DNA of 33,795 bases, from positions 8,826-42,620 of the forward strand of contig PMXD01000319.1 of NCBI GenBank assembly GCA_003165895.1, read 5' to 3'. Source of the stretch: Bacteroidota bacterium (GTDB taxonomy: Bacteria > Bacteroidota > Bacteroidia > Chitinophagales > LD1). A model generated the notes under the pieces. That model did no database searches, was not told the DNA's origin, and saw only the letters and a list, made by a program, of their open reading frames with translations. Shown one piece after another: positions 15,817 to 25,430 of the stretch; within the stretch, counting starts at the first letter, position 1; each line of letters opens with the position of its first letter. The position numbers were made by a program, and so were the translations under genes.

Positions 15817-17529
15817 TTACTTTGAATCTGTTTTAGGTTTTTCTTTATCAGGCTGAGGCTTATCGTTATCTGTTTTAGGTTTTTCTTTATCGGGTTGAGG
15901 CTTATCTTTATCTGCTTTAGGTTTTTCTTTATCGGGTTGAGACTTATCTTTATCTGTTTTAGGTTTTTCTTTATCAGGCTGAGGATTATCTTTATCTGTT
16001 TTAGGCTTTTCCTGAAATTGAACAAGTATATCAGCCGTCAATTTTGAAATGGCCTCATTATCTGCGCTGCTAAAATCTTTCTCTGTTAAAAGGCGCTTCA
16101 GGATTTCGGAAGGAATGGTTGTAGTGCCTTTGAGCAAAGAAACTTCTGCCTCCTGAATTTTATCTATGGCGATGTTATCAAAATGTCCATCAGTGAGTGC
16201 AGTAAGAACCATGATTTGTTCAGGCACTGAAAGTGGTTGAAGCTCATTTTGTTTGAAACATGCCCTGATTCTCTTGCCATGTTCAATAATCTTTCGGGTA
16301 TTTTCATCCAGTCTGGTACCGAAACGGGCAAAGCTTTCCAGTTCTTCAAATTGCGAATAAGCAAGTTTTAGCTTACCTGTCATAGACCTGTAGGCGGGTA
16401 ACTGGGCATTACCGCCTACCCGCGAAACGGATTTTCCCACATCCACAGCGGGCAAAATACCCAGTTCAAAAAGCTTAGGTGAAAGATAGATTTGTCCATC
16501 GGTAATAGAAATGAGATTAGTAGGTATGTATGCCGAAATATCCTGTGCCTCTGTTTCAATAATTGGCAGTGCTGTAAGTGAGCCGCCTTTAAGTTGAGCA
16601 TTGAGATGCGTTGCCCTTTCCAGTAAACGGGAATGGATATAAAAAATATCTCCGGGAAAGGCTTCACGGCCCGGGGGCCTTCGTAACAACAGCGAAAGCT
16701 CGCGGTAAGCGCGGGCATGATTGGTAAGATCGTCATATACAATCAGCACATCACGGCCCTGTTCCATAAAATATTCCGCAATAGTGGTTGCAGCATAAGG
16801 GGCAATGTATAGCAGCCCCGGTGGGTTATTTCCTTCGGTTACTACTACCACGGTATAATCCATAGCGCCTTTTTCCTTCAGCTTAGCAATTACTTTAGCT
16901 ACCGAAGAGGCGCGCTGCCCTATGGCACAGTATACACATATTACATTTTTACCTCGCTGATTAATAATGGTGTCAATAGCAATAGCAGTTTTACCCGACT
17001 GGCGATCACCTAAAATAAGCTCGCGCTGTCCTCTGCCTATGGGAACAAGCGCATCTATAACTTTTATTCCTGTTTGCAGAGGAACATTTACCGCTGCGCG
17101 ATTCATAATGGCAGGGGCCGGACGTTCAACAGGCATACGTTCGGTAACAGCTATGGCCTCTTTACCATCCATTGGCCTCCCTAAAGGATTAATTACTCTG
17201 CCTATCAATGCATTGCCAACCGCTATATCCATAACACGACCTGTACGCTCAACCTCATCACCCGCATTCAATAAGGTATCTTCTCCAAGCAAAATCGTTC
17301 CTATCTCATGTTCATCAATATTAAAGGCGATACCCAATAAGTTTCCCGGAAATTTCAATAGTTCTTCAAAGCCTGCACCGGGAAGGCCGGAAACCTTAAC
17401 GATACCTTCCGATACACTTTTAACAGTACCAACTTCGCGGGGGGTGAAAGGGAATATGTGCTTTTCCACACCATCGCTTAATTGGTCGAATGTTCTGTTT
17501 ATCGTTTCACTTAATTCATTTGCCGGCAT
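15817..17529 (-). CDS. atpA: N-ATPase alpha subunit with repeat tail
   Basis: A non-catalytic nucleotide-binding subunit of F1, 570 residues, longer than the usual 500-515. The core is normal: [20 protein letters not shown] near 42-61, Walker A GDRQSGKT at 174-181, [20 protein letters not shown] around 264-283, and SVSRVGG with the arginine finger R370. After about residue 505 the protein continues with a hydrophilic tail of 14-residue repeats built on PKTDKDxxQPDKEK (DNA repeat at 15827-16012). The tail is unusual for any alpha subunit and would extend from the top of F1. It lies 1 bp from atpF and 6 bp from atpG. Confidence 0.95.
   Translation of the reverse strand: MPANELSETINRTFDQLSDGVEKHIFPFTPREVGTVKSVSEGIVKVSGLPGAGFEELLKFPGNLLGIAFNIDEHEIGTILLGEDTLLNAGDEVERTGRVMDIAVGNALIGRVINPLGRPMDGKEAIAVTERMPVERPAPAIMNRAAVNVPLQTGIKVIDALVPIGRGQRELILGDRQSGKTAIAIDTIINQRGKNVICVYCAIGQRASSVAKVIAKLKEKGAMDYTVVVVTEGNNPPGLLYIAPYAATTIAEYFMEQGRDVLIVYDDLTNHARAYRELSLLLRRPPGREAFPGDIFYIHSRLLERATHLNAQLKGGSLTALPIIETEAQDISAYIPTNLISITDGQIYLSPKLFELGILPAVDVGKSVSRVGGNAQLPAYRSMTGKLKLAYSQFEELESFARFGTRLDENTRKIIEHGKRIRACFKQNELQPLSVPEQIMVLTALTDGHFDNIAIDKIQEAEVSLLKGTTTIPSEILKRLLTEKDFSSADNEAISKLTADILVQFQEKPKTDKDNPQPDKEKPKTDKDKSQPDKEKPKADKDKPQPDKEKPKTDNDKPQPDKEKPKTDSK
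15827..16012 (-). repeat. 42-bp tandem repeat in the 3' end of atpA
   Basis: Four full 42-bp units start at 15827, 15869, 15911 and 15953, with a partial fifth at 15995. Each begins (plus strand) TCTGYTTTAGG. Because 42 is divisible by three, the frame is kept; a second minus-strand frame (15810-16025) is also open through the array but is a shadow. The repeat encodes a Lys/Asp/Pro-rich disordered tail. Unit differences are few and mostly single-base, indicating recent expansion. Confidence 0.92.
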
Positions 17530-17530
17530 G

Positions 17531-18313
17531 TTATTTTTTTGGGGGTAGCGTTTCCGAAATTTCCTTTTCCATTACCGGTATGCTTTTTTCAAGTGAATTA
17601 AGATATTCTGAAATACTCCATGCCAGCTTATAACCGTTAGCACTAAGTTCAATTCCGCTAATCAGCTCCGGATTGGTTTTAAATTGAAATTGCGGCGCTG
17701 CACTCAAAATCCTGTTTACTGCGTCTTTAATTTCGTTTTGCTGTTTTTCCGGCAGGTCAAATGCACTGCGCACCAGTATCGGATTTGAATTGGACTTGAA
17801 AGCATCCACAAATTGTCTTTTCTCCTCTTCTTTCAATCCATGTAAACGCCCGATGAACATGTTAGCTGATTGTTCTTCCAGACCGGCTGAAGCGAGGTCT
17901 GTAAGTGCTTTTCTCGTGATGGCGAAAACCTGCTGCCGGGTTTTTTGAGCAATTTCATGGTTCAGGTTTTCCTGCGCTTCTTTTGATGCTGCATCTAATT
18001 TAGCAGTTAACGAAGCAGCATCCTTTCTTGCCTGCTCAAGAAGTTTCTTCCGTTCATCTTCCGATTCTGCAACAGCTTTATCAAGCAGGGCCTTCCTTTC
18101 CTTATCAAAAGCTTCGTTCTTTTGCTTAAACTCTTCCTGCTCTTTGTTGGCCTCTGTCTTCTTCGCTTCAGCATCTGCCAATCGGGCTACTATTTTCTTT
18201 TCGCGCTCGTCAATAGCCTTCAGGATTGGCTTGTATAGAAAACGCCATAACAGCCCCACTAAAATGAGGAAATTAAGCACCTGGGCTATTACTGTGAACC
18301 AGTCAATTTTCAT
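17531..18313 (-). CDS. atpF: N-ATPase b subunit with delta-like C-terminal region
   Basis: The peripheral stalk subunit, 260 residues against about 160 for ordinary b. One N-terminal membrane helix (about residues 7-27, [20 protein letters not shown]), followed by a long charged coiled coil (about 32-125, [20 protein letters not shown]). The C-terminal 130 residues (from about 130) resemble the delta (OSCP) subunit in position and secondary structure. There is no separate atpH in the operon, which fits N-ATPases, where the b subunit takes over the delta role. The gene lies between atpE and atpA with gaps of 7 and 1 bp. Confidence 0.9.
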   Translation of the reverse strand: MKIDWFTVIAQVLNFLILVGLLWRFLYKPILKAIDEREKKIVARLADAEAKKTEANKEQEEFKQKNEAFDKERKALLDKAVAESEDERKKLLEQARKDAASLTAKLDAASKEAQENLNHEIAQKTRQQVFAITRKALTDLASAGLEEQSANMFIGRLHGLKEEEKRQFVDAFKSNSNPILVRSAFDLPEKQQNEIKDAVNRILSAAPQFQFKTNPELISGIELSANGYKLAWSISEYLNSLEKSIPVMEKEISETLPPKK

Positions 18314-18320
18314 TTTATGT

Positions 18321-18593
18321 TTAGTGTTTTGCGATGATGTGAGTCCAGAACGGATTAGCGAAAATGATAATCATGGTAACTACGAAAGAATATATCGCCG
18401 TTGACTCAATCATGGCAAGGCCCACGAATAAAGTTCTGGTAATTGTTGGCGCTGCATCTGGTTGCTGGGCAATGGCGCTTAATGCAGCCGCTACCGATTT
18501 TCCTTCGCTTAATGCAGGGAACATACACCCCAGTGATGTAGTAAGCCCGGCAGTAATAATTGAAACGATTGCAATGATTGATATACTGTCCAT
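18321..18593 (-). CDS. atpE: N-ATPase c subunit, two-carboxylate Na+-type
   Basis: The rotor-ring proteolipid, 90 residues and two helices. Helix 2 carries the ion carboxylate in IESTAIY (E63, S64, T65, Y68), the Na+-binding set of Ilyobacter-type c subunits. Helix 1 has P26 and, where Ilyobacter has the Na+ ligand Q32, a glutamate (E30, PALSEGKSVAAAL). A second carboxylate here is the two-carboxylate motif described for the Fusobacterium c ring and for N-ATPases; it suggests Na+ coupling, but the ion cannot be proved from sequence. The usual helix 1 GxGxGxG run is largely absent (replaced by GLTTSLGCMF), so ring size is uncertain. A GGAG ribosome binding site precedes the ATG. Confidence 0.95.
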   Translation of the reverse strand: MDSISIIAIVSIITAGLTTSLGCMFPALSEGKSVAAALSAIAQQPDAAPTITRTLFVGLAMIESTAIYSFVVTMIIIFANPFWTHIIAKH

Positions 18594-18608
18594 ATTAATT
18601 CTCCTTTT

Positions 18609-19313
18609 TTATTTTTTGGTTACTAAATCTTTTTTATCTGAATTTTTAGGAGGGGCTTGCACAGCCGCTGCAATATAAACTGTAGCGAGAATGCTGAAAA
18701 TATAGGCCTGCACCATGCCTATCAGCAAACCCAGCGCCTGCATAACAATCGGAAATATAAAAGGGGTAATGCTTAGCAAAATTGCCACAATCATTCCTCC
18801 GCTCATAATATTGCCAAACAGCCTGACCGCTAATGCGAGTGTGCGCGATAATTCGCTGATAAGATTAAAAGGCAGCATAATGAAAGTTGGCTGCAGGTAT
18901 GATTTCAGGTAAGTACCTATACCTCTTTGCTTAATGCCGAAAAAAGGTACCGCCAGGAATACAGAAATGGCAAGGGCCGTAGTGGTAGAAAGCGAACCGG
19001 TTGGTGCTTGATAATACGGAAACACTATTAATACATTGGCCGTAGCAATAAATAAAAACATGGTACCGATAAAACCAATATATAGTTGTGGGCTGTCAAG
19101 GCCAACACCTTTAATTTCGCTATTGATGCCTGTTACCACCATTTCGAGGATGCATTGCCAGCGCGAAATATGCATATCAGTTTTCAGTTTGCGGGTAATG
19201 ATTGCTGATGTAAGCACCAACAAAAGCATTATACCCCAGGTGGTAACCAGGGTCAGATTAATATTAAAAAAACCATAAGACCAAAAAATGGTTTGGTCAG
19301 GACTAAGTTTCAT
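18609..19313 (-). CDS. atpB: N-ATPase a subunit
   Basis: The stator membrane subunit that carries the ion half-channels, 234 residues. Multiple membrane helices. The essential arginine is R164 in LALAVRLFGNIMSGGMI. Before it lies FNLISELSRTLAL, the conserved start of that helix. The ATG at 19313 overlaps the 3' end of atpR by 11 bp and is preceded by AAGGAGG, a strong ribosome binding site. It is probably made in step with atpR and atpE. Confidence 0.95.
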   Translation of the reverse strand: MKLSPDQTIFWSYGFFNINLTLVTTWGIMLLLVLTSAIITRKLKTDMHISRWQCILEMVVTGINSEIKGVGLDSPQLYIGFIGTMFLFIATANVLIVFPYYQAPTGSLSTTTALAISVFLAVPFFGIKQRGIGTYLKSYLQPTFIMLPFNLISELSRTLALAVRLFGNIMSGGMIVAILLSITPFIFPIVMQALGLLIGMVQAYIFSILATVYIAAAVQAPPKNSDKKDLVTKK

Positions 19314-19617
19314 TTACTACCTCCTTTCTTAGCTGATTTCGTTTTTCTTCTATCCTTTTAGTAATGTATAGCACAATATACCTTGCAGCAATAAAGCCAA
19401 CCGTACAAATAAGAAGCCGTTGCCAATTACCGTTGCCCACAAAATAAAAGCCAAGCATTGTAATAGTAAGCCGGCTAATTAAACCGCCTGAAAACCATAG
19501 GCCGGGCATTGTTGATTTAAGGGCTCTCTGCACGGTTATCCAAAGCCCGCCAAAGAATATGGCACCCAAACCTAAACCAGCTATAAACGCTAGAATCATA
19601 GATAATATTTCACTCAT
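19303..19617 (-). CDS. atpR: N-ATPase accessory membrane protein AtpR
   Basis: A small membrane protein specific to N-ATPase operons, 104 residues from the ATG at 19617 (MSEILSMILAFIAGLGLGAI). Helices are near residues 7-28, 37-58 and 64-84. It has a TRISRLTITM-like basic helix (GGLISRLTITMLGFYFVGNG), consistent with the family. Its role is unclear; it is thought to help assemble the ring or to interact with c. I chose 19617 because the longer frame (to 19677) overlaps most of the end of atpQ and adds non-family residues; MSEIL starts 1-2 bp after the atpQ stop. Confidence 0.85.
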   Translation of the reverse strand: MSEILSMILAFIAGLGLGAIFFGGLWITVQRALKSTMPGLWFSGGLISRLTITMLGFYFVGNGNWQRLLICTVGFIAARYIVLYITKRIEEKRNQLRKEVVNET

Positions 19618-19618
19618 T

Positions 19619-19933
19619 TTATTCATCATCGGTTTGATGCATTTTTTTATCTTCACTTGCCACCCAATACCAGGCAATCAGGCAACCGGCTATTAAACCA
19701 ATAATCAAAAGCGACAGTGTCCATGAAAAGGGCACCGGGTGTGTTTTGTCGAGCCACAGGCCTAACAAGGCACCCAAAACCGCCGGAACAGCCACCGACC
19801 AACCCACCATCCCAAACATGCCTAAACCAAACCAAACACCTTTGTTTTCACGTTGCGCTTTAAGCTTTCGCTTTTCCATTTGTTCTATCCGCTGGCTTAA
19901 AAGGCGTTCGTTATTTGAATCTGTAGGTTCCAT
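19619..19933 (-). CDS. atpQ: N-ATPase accessory protein AtpQ (AtpI/AtpZ-like)
   Basis: A 104-residue protein with two membrane helices: GLGMFGMVGWSVAVPAVLGA near 32-52, then GLWLDKTH, then a second helix near 70-92 (LIIGLIAGCLIAWYWV). The charged N-terminus (LLSQRIEQMEKRKLKAQREN) is typical of AtpQ. It belongs to the AtpI/AtpZ family seen in ATP synthase operons, proposed to help c-ring assembly or Mg2+/Ca2+ uptake. It ends about 2 bp before atpR and starts 2 bp after atpC. Confidence 0.85.
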   Translation of the reverse strand: MEPTDSNNERLLSQRIEQMEKRKLKAQRENKGVWFGLGMFGMVGWSVAVPAVLGALLGLWLDKTHPVPFSWTLSLLIIGLIAGCLIAWYWVASEDKKMHQTDDE

Positions 19934-19935
19934 TG

Positions 19936-21839
<1,904 letters not shown>

Positions 21840-21859
21840 TTAGAATATCATAAATATAT

Positions 21860-21976
21860 CTATCTGAGATTAATAGCTTCATGACCATAGTCATGAAACT
21901 CAATGACAATTAATAGCCCAACAATTAGTGCAGCCATAAAACGCAATTTAACCGGCTCTGCAAAAAGATAATGCAA
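21860..21976 (-). CDS. Possible leader peptide / small membrane protein before atpD
   Basis: With a TTG start at 21976 it encodes 38 residues: MHYLFAEPVKLRFMAALIVG then LLIVIEFHDYGHEAINLR, which contains one clear membrane helix. The internal ATG (21937) would give 25. The distance from element copy 4 to the TTG is 70 bp, matching the usual spacing; to atpD it is 219. An ATG at 22002 runs MKKKELEK in another frame, and one extra base in the AAAAA run would join the two. So it could be a frameshifted 46-aa gene. It ends 32 bp before atpD. Confidence 0.35.
   Translation of the reverse strand: MHYLFAEPVKLRFMAALIVGLLIVIEFHDYGHEAINLR
21878..21897. promoter_or_regulatory. 20-bp dyad TTCATGAC-CATA-GTCATGAA before atpD
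   Basis: Perfect 8-bp arms around CATA, 51 bp from the atpD start and 3' to the promoter. It could be a repressor-binding operator or an RNA hairpin in the leader. It falls inside the possible leader ORF (encoding FHDYGHEA), so palindromy may in part be coding chance. Confidence 0.45.
21903..21941. repeat. 40-bp near-direct repeat, copy A (atpD leader)
   Basis: Begins ATGACAATTAATA and ends AGTGCAGCCATAAAA on the plus strand; matches copy B (22129-22168) at about 34 of 40 positions. On the minus strand it encodes the FMAALIVG region of the leader ORF. Confidence 0.6.
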
Positions 21977-22045
21977 TCTTTTTCCAGTTCCTTCTTTTTC
22001 ATATCCTAATGTTGAATAAAATTACTGCAGCGATAAGTAAAATCA

Positions 22046-22083
22046 TTACAAAATTTCAGATAAAATTTATATAATTCACACAT
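22046..22083 (-). promoter_or_regulatory. 38-bp tandem-repeat promoter element, copy 4
   Basis: On the plus strand it reads TTACAAAATT, 11 bases, TTATATAATT, CACACAT. A TAATTTTA sequence on the minus strand (plus 22017-22024) lies 22 bp downstream as a -7 candidate. It is the likely promoter of the N-ATPase operon, with a 5' leader that includes the small ORF and dyad. Confidence 0.7.
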
Positions 22084-22128
22084 TTTAAATGAGCCGTTAT
22101 TCTATCCTTTTTATATCACTCCCAAATG

Positions 22129-22168
22129 ATGATAATTAATACCGCCAACAATTAGCGCTGCCATAAAA
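22129..22168. repeat. 40-bp near-direct repeat, copy B (glgP 3' end)
   Basis: Begins ATGATAATTAATA and ends AGCGCTGCCATAAAA on the plus strand. It spans the glgP stop codon and its last codons (minus frame NNWILWQR). Copy A is 226 bp away on the other side of the element. Confidence 0.6.
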
Positions 22169-24695
22169 TCCAGTTATTTTCTAAAGGCACGGAAATGCTT
22201 TCATAGTTCGGAATTATGCGTACTGTAAAATCACCTGAAGGCCTGGATGATATAATTTTTGCACGATATATGTGCATGGTCCCATTTTCAGAGACTGAAT
22301 CAATATCCATATTTACTTTTACAGGTTCAGCGCTGTTAACCCCTTCTGCATAAAGCTGGACAAAAACTTCATCCGAATTCATACCATTCAGCATTACCTG
22401 AACATGAAACTGATATCCATTTTGCAAACGTTCTGAGTGTATTTCTCCAAATTTTATCTTCTCTCCTTTAGTTTTAAGCTCATGCTGAGAATTGAAAATC
22501 CGGTTACCCAAAGCTCCTTTGTCGGCGGCTCGCTTTAAATAGGTTGCAGCGGCAGGCAGATAATATTTTTCGGTATATTCTCGTACTGTACGATTGACTG
22601 AAAAACGAGGTGTTAATTTTGACATGCTTTTCCGCATCCGTTCTATCCAACGCAATGGCAGCCCATTCTCATTACGGGCGTAAAATTCAGGTACTACCTC
22701 CTGCTCAAGCAAATTATACAAAGCCACCGCCTCCTCTTCATCCCTGGCAGGGTCATCACCATGTTCTTTCGTGTCACCCATTGCCCATCCCACTTCGGAG
22801 GTGTATGCTTCCGCCCACCAACCATCCAATTCCGACAAATTAATTCCCCCGTTAACCAGTACCTTCATACCACTGGTTCCGCAGGCTTCCCACGGACGTC
22901 TTGGCGTATTTATCCATACATCCACCCCCCGCACAAGATGCTCAGTTAATAACATATCATAATCGCTTAAAAAAATAACGTGATGATATAGATCATGCTG
23001 TGCGATAAACTGTATCCATTGCCTGATTAATGCCTTACCTGATTCATCGAACGGAGGGGCTTTACCGGCAATGACTAATTGCACAGGCTGTTCGGGATTT
23101 GTTAGAATACGGATAAATCGTTCCGGGTCATGCAGCAGAAGATTTGGCCTTTTATAAGGAACAAAACGGCGTGCAAAACCCAGCGTTAAAACATCGGGGT
23201 TAAACACCTGTTTCGCACCTTCAACCATTTCGGACGATTGGCCGGAAATCCTTAATTGCCTTTCAAATCTTTTCCTGGTGAAATTGACAAGATTACTCCT
23301 TGATTTGATGCGAAGTTGCCACAGCGTATCATCAGATGCCTTGCAAATATCCTGCTCAACGGTTTTCAGGTCTCCTCTCCAACGATCTTTTCCGCAGAGT
23401 TCTGTCCAGATTTCATCAGCAAATTCAGAATCCCAACTTGTCATATGAACACCATTGGTTACTGATCCAACAGGTACTTCATCCATTGGCCAACGCGGAA
23501 AAAGGCTTTTGAAGAGGTCCCGGCTCACCATGCCATGTAAACGGCTTACCCCATTCACTGCCCCACTGCCGCGAATTGCCAGATAGGCCATATTGAAATT
23601 TTCTGAGGTGTTACCTGGATTCTGCCGCCCGAGAGCCATTAAATCATTAAAATTAACATCCAGTTCATTTTTAGCATAGGCGCCAAGAAATTGCTCCATA
23701 AGCAAAGGACTGAATTGATCAAAACCAGCGGCAACAGCAGTATGGGTAGTAAATAAATTACCGGCCCGCGTTATAGCCAGTGCCGCTGCAAATGAAACTC
23801 CTGTTTCTTTCATTAAGTCATTGGCACGTTCCAATACAAGGAAGGCAGCGTGACCTTCATTCATGTGGCAAACTTCAGGCTTAATGCCAAGGGCCTTGAG
23901 TAATCTCCACCCACCTATTCCCAATATGATTTCCTGTTGAATGCGAAGATCGTTTCCGCCTCCGTATAGTTCGCTGGTTATTCCACGATGCACGGGTAAA
24001 TTAGCAACATCATTGCTATCCAGCAAATACAACTTTACTCTTCCTACCTGAACCTGCCAGGTCCGTAGCCAGACCGGGTACCCGGGTAAGGATATTTTTA
24101 TTCGTAACCATTCACCGTTGGGCAAACGTAATGGAGTAATGGGTAACTGTCCCGGATCATTATATGGAAAGAGTGCCTGCTGTGTACCATCTTTATCAAT
24201 TTCCTGCCGAAAATAACCCTGTTGGTAAAGCAAGCCGACAGCAACTACCGGCACACCCAGGTCGCTTGCCGCTTTTAACTGGTCGCCCGCAACATTGCCC
24301 AATCCGCCTGTATAAATTGGCAGCGCTTCGCTTAGCATAAACTCCATACTAAAATAAGCGACATGGGTAAGCGGTGTATCGGGATAATTTTGCTGAAACC
24401 AGGCTTTACCGGAAGAAGCCAGTTCTTTTAACTTGATTAACTCATTCATTTTGTCCCGAAATGCCGGATCTGCCAATTGCCGCTCAAGTTCATCCCGCGA
24501 CACTGTTTGTAAAACTATCCATGGGTTATGGGTAAGCTCCCACAATGCAGGGTCAAGCTGTTTCCATAATTCATCCGTGGCATGGTTCCATGACCAGCGC
24601 ATATCAAGGGCGAGCTCTGCAAGCGCATCAATTCCCTCTATATCTGAACGCAAAAACCCATATTTATGTTTTGCACTAAATGATTGACTATTCAT
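22152..24695 (-). CDS. glgP: Alpha-glucan (glycogen) phosphorylase, GT35
   Basis: Releases glucose 1-phosphate from glycogen or maltodextrin. 847 residues. It is of the short alpha-glucan phosphorylase subfamily (TIGR02094-like): AYFSMEFMLSEALPIYTGGL (113-132), GNVAGDQLKAASDLGVPVVA (134-153), CHMNEGHAAFLVLERA (276-291), and the PLP lysine K611 in EACGTSGMKVLVNGGINL, followed by ELDGWWAEAY. The last 130 residues (from about 715) are an extra domain with strands and no clear family. Its end carries the 40-bp repeat. The 123-bp gap to the HAD gene holds no element; expression is probably by readthrough from 29740 or its own weak promoter. It closes the glycogen operon. Confidence 0.93.
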   Translation of the reverse strand: MNSQSFSAKHKYGFLRSDIEGIDALAELALDMRWSWNHATDELWKQLDPALWELTHNPWIVLQTVSRDELERQLADPAFRDKMNELIKLKELASSGKAWFQQNYPDTPLTHVAYFSMEFMLSEALPIYTGGLGNVAGDQLKAASDLGVPVVAVGLLYQQGYFRQEIDKDGTQQALFPYNDPGQLPITPLRLPNGEWLRIKISLPGYPVWLRTWQVQVGRVKLYLLDSNDVANLPVHRGITSELYGGGNDLRIQQEIILGIGGWRLLKALGIKPEVCHMNEGHAAFLVLERANDLMKETGVSFAAALAITRAGNLFTTHTAVAAGFDQFSPLLMEQFLGAYAKNELDVNFNDLMALGRQNPGNTSENFNMAYLAIRGSGAVNGVSRLHGMVSRDLFKSLFPRWPMDEVPVGSVTNGVHMTSWDSEFADEIWTELCGKDRWRGDLKTVEQDICKASDDTLWQLRIKSRSNLVNFTRKRFERQLRISGQSSEMVEGAKQVFNPDVLTLGFARRFVPYKRPNLLLHDPERFIRILTNPEQPVQLVIAGKAPPFDESGKALIRQWIQFIAQHDLYHHVIFLSDYDMLLTEHLVRGVDVWINTPRRPWEACGTSGMKVLVNGGINLSELDGWWAEAYTSEVGWAMGDTKEHGDDPARDEEEAVALYNLLEQEVVPEFYARNENGLPLRWIERMRKSMSKLTPRFSVNRTVREYTEKYYLPAAATYLKRAADKGALGNRIFNSQHELKTKGEKIKFGEIHSERLQNGYQFHVQVMLNGMNSDEVFVQLYAEGVNSAEPVKVNMDIDSVSENGTMHIYRAKIISSRPSGDFTVRIIPNYESISVPLENNWILWQR

Positions 24696-24818
24696 ACAAT
24701 TTATATTTATAATATATTTACTATAATAGCCAGCTTATTCCGAAAAACCTTACAACTTATATATTTCAATGGTCTGTCATACCATAATCGTATTGTAAAG
24801 TTGCTTAATGCTGCTTGT

Positions 24819-25424
24819 TCAACCGCTTTTAAAATATTGTTTAACAGTATCCAACCCCTGATAATGAATGCCGGCAATCCCCATTTTTTCAGCCACCTGG
24901 ATAAAAGTTAAGCGGTCATCTATATATACAGACTGACCGGCTGGTGTTTGTGTAGTGTCCATCGCTAGTTTAAATATAGCGGGGTCAGGTTTTCGGAGGC
25001 GCACATAACAGGATGAAATATAAAAGTCGTAAAGTTCATCCAGCTTATATTTCTTAATCCTATATTCATTTAGTTCGCGGGCTTCATTGCTAAGGGCCAC
25101 TATTTTATACCCACGTTCTTTTTTCAGTTTTTTAAAATATTCTATGGCCCCATCCAGCGGCTGCGATTGTTCCATCATAAGGGTTTTAAATTCCTCTTTC
25201 GAAAAAGGCCTTTTTATATGGAATATGACGAAGTTGAGATAATCGTCCAGTGTCATCCTGTCCGACTCATAAGTATCCCATACCAGTGCATTGCGATCTT
25301 CTGTTTCATTTTTATCAAGGCCCAGTTTCGCGATTACATATTCTCTTTGCTTCAGGCCCCAGCCATCAGTTAGCAATACACCTCCGATGTCGAGAAATAT
25401 AGTGGTTATCTTTTTAGTTTCCAT
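24819..25424 (-). CDS. HAD-superfamily hydrolase (YihX-like)
   Basis: A 201-residue haloacid-dehalogenase-type phosphatase. Motif I is FLDIGGVLL (residues 9-17; catalytic D11, with Gly where most members have the second Asp, as in YihX types). Motif II is ALSN (near 110), motif III K139-ish in RLRKPDPAIF, motif IV VYIDDR. YihX hydrolyses alpha-glucose 1-phosphate, the product of the phosphorylase next door, which makes the assignment attractive but not proven. It lies 6 bp downstream of the GT3 synthase, same operon. Confidence 0.85.
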   Translation of the reverse strand: METKKITTIFLDIGGVLLTDGWGLKQREYVIAKLGLDKNETEDRNALVWDTYESDRMTLDDYLNFVIFHIKRPFSKEEFKTLMMEQSQPLDGAIEYFKKLKKERGYKIVALSNEARELNEYRIKKYKLDELYDFYISSCYVRLRKPDPAIFKLAMDTTQTPAGQSVYIDDRLTFIQVAEKMGIAGIHYQGLDTVKQYFKSG

Positions 25425-25430
25425 ATAGGT

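Noticed and set aside
15810-16025. 71-codon minus-strand frame of repeated [14 protein letters not shown]
   Set aside because: It is the alternative frame of the 42-bp repeat within atpA, open only because the repeat length is a multiple of three.
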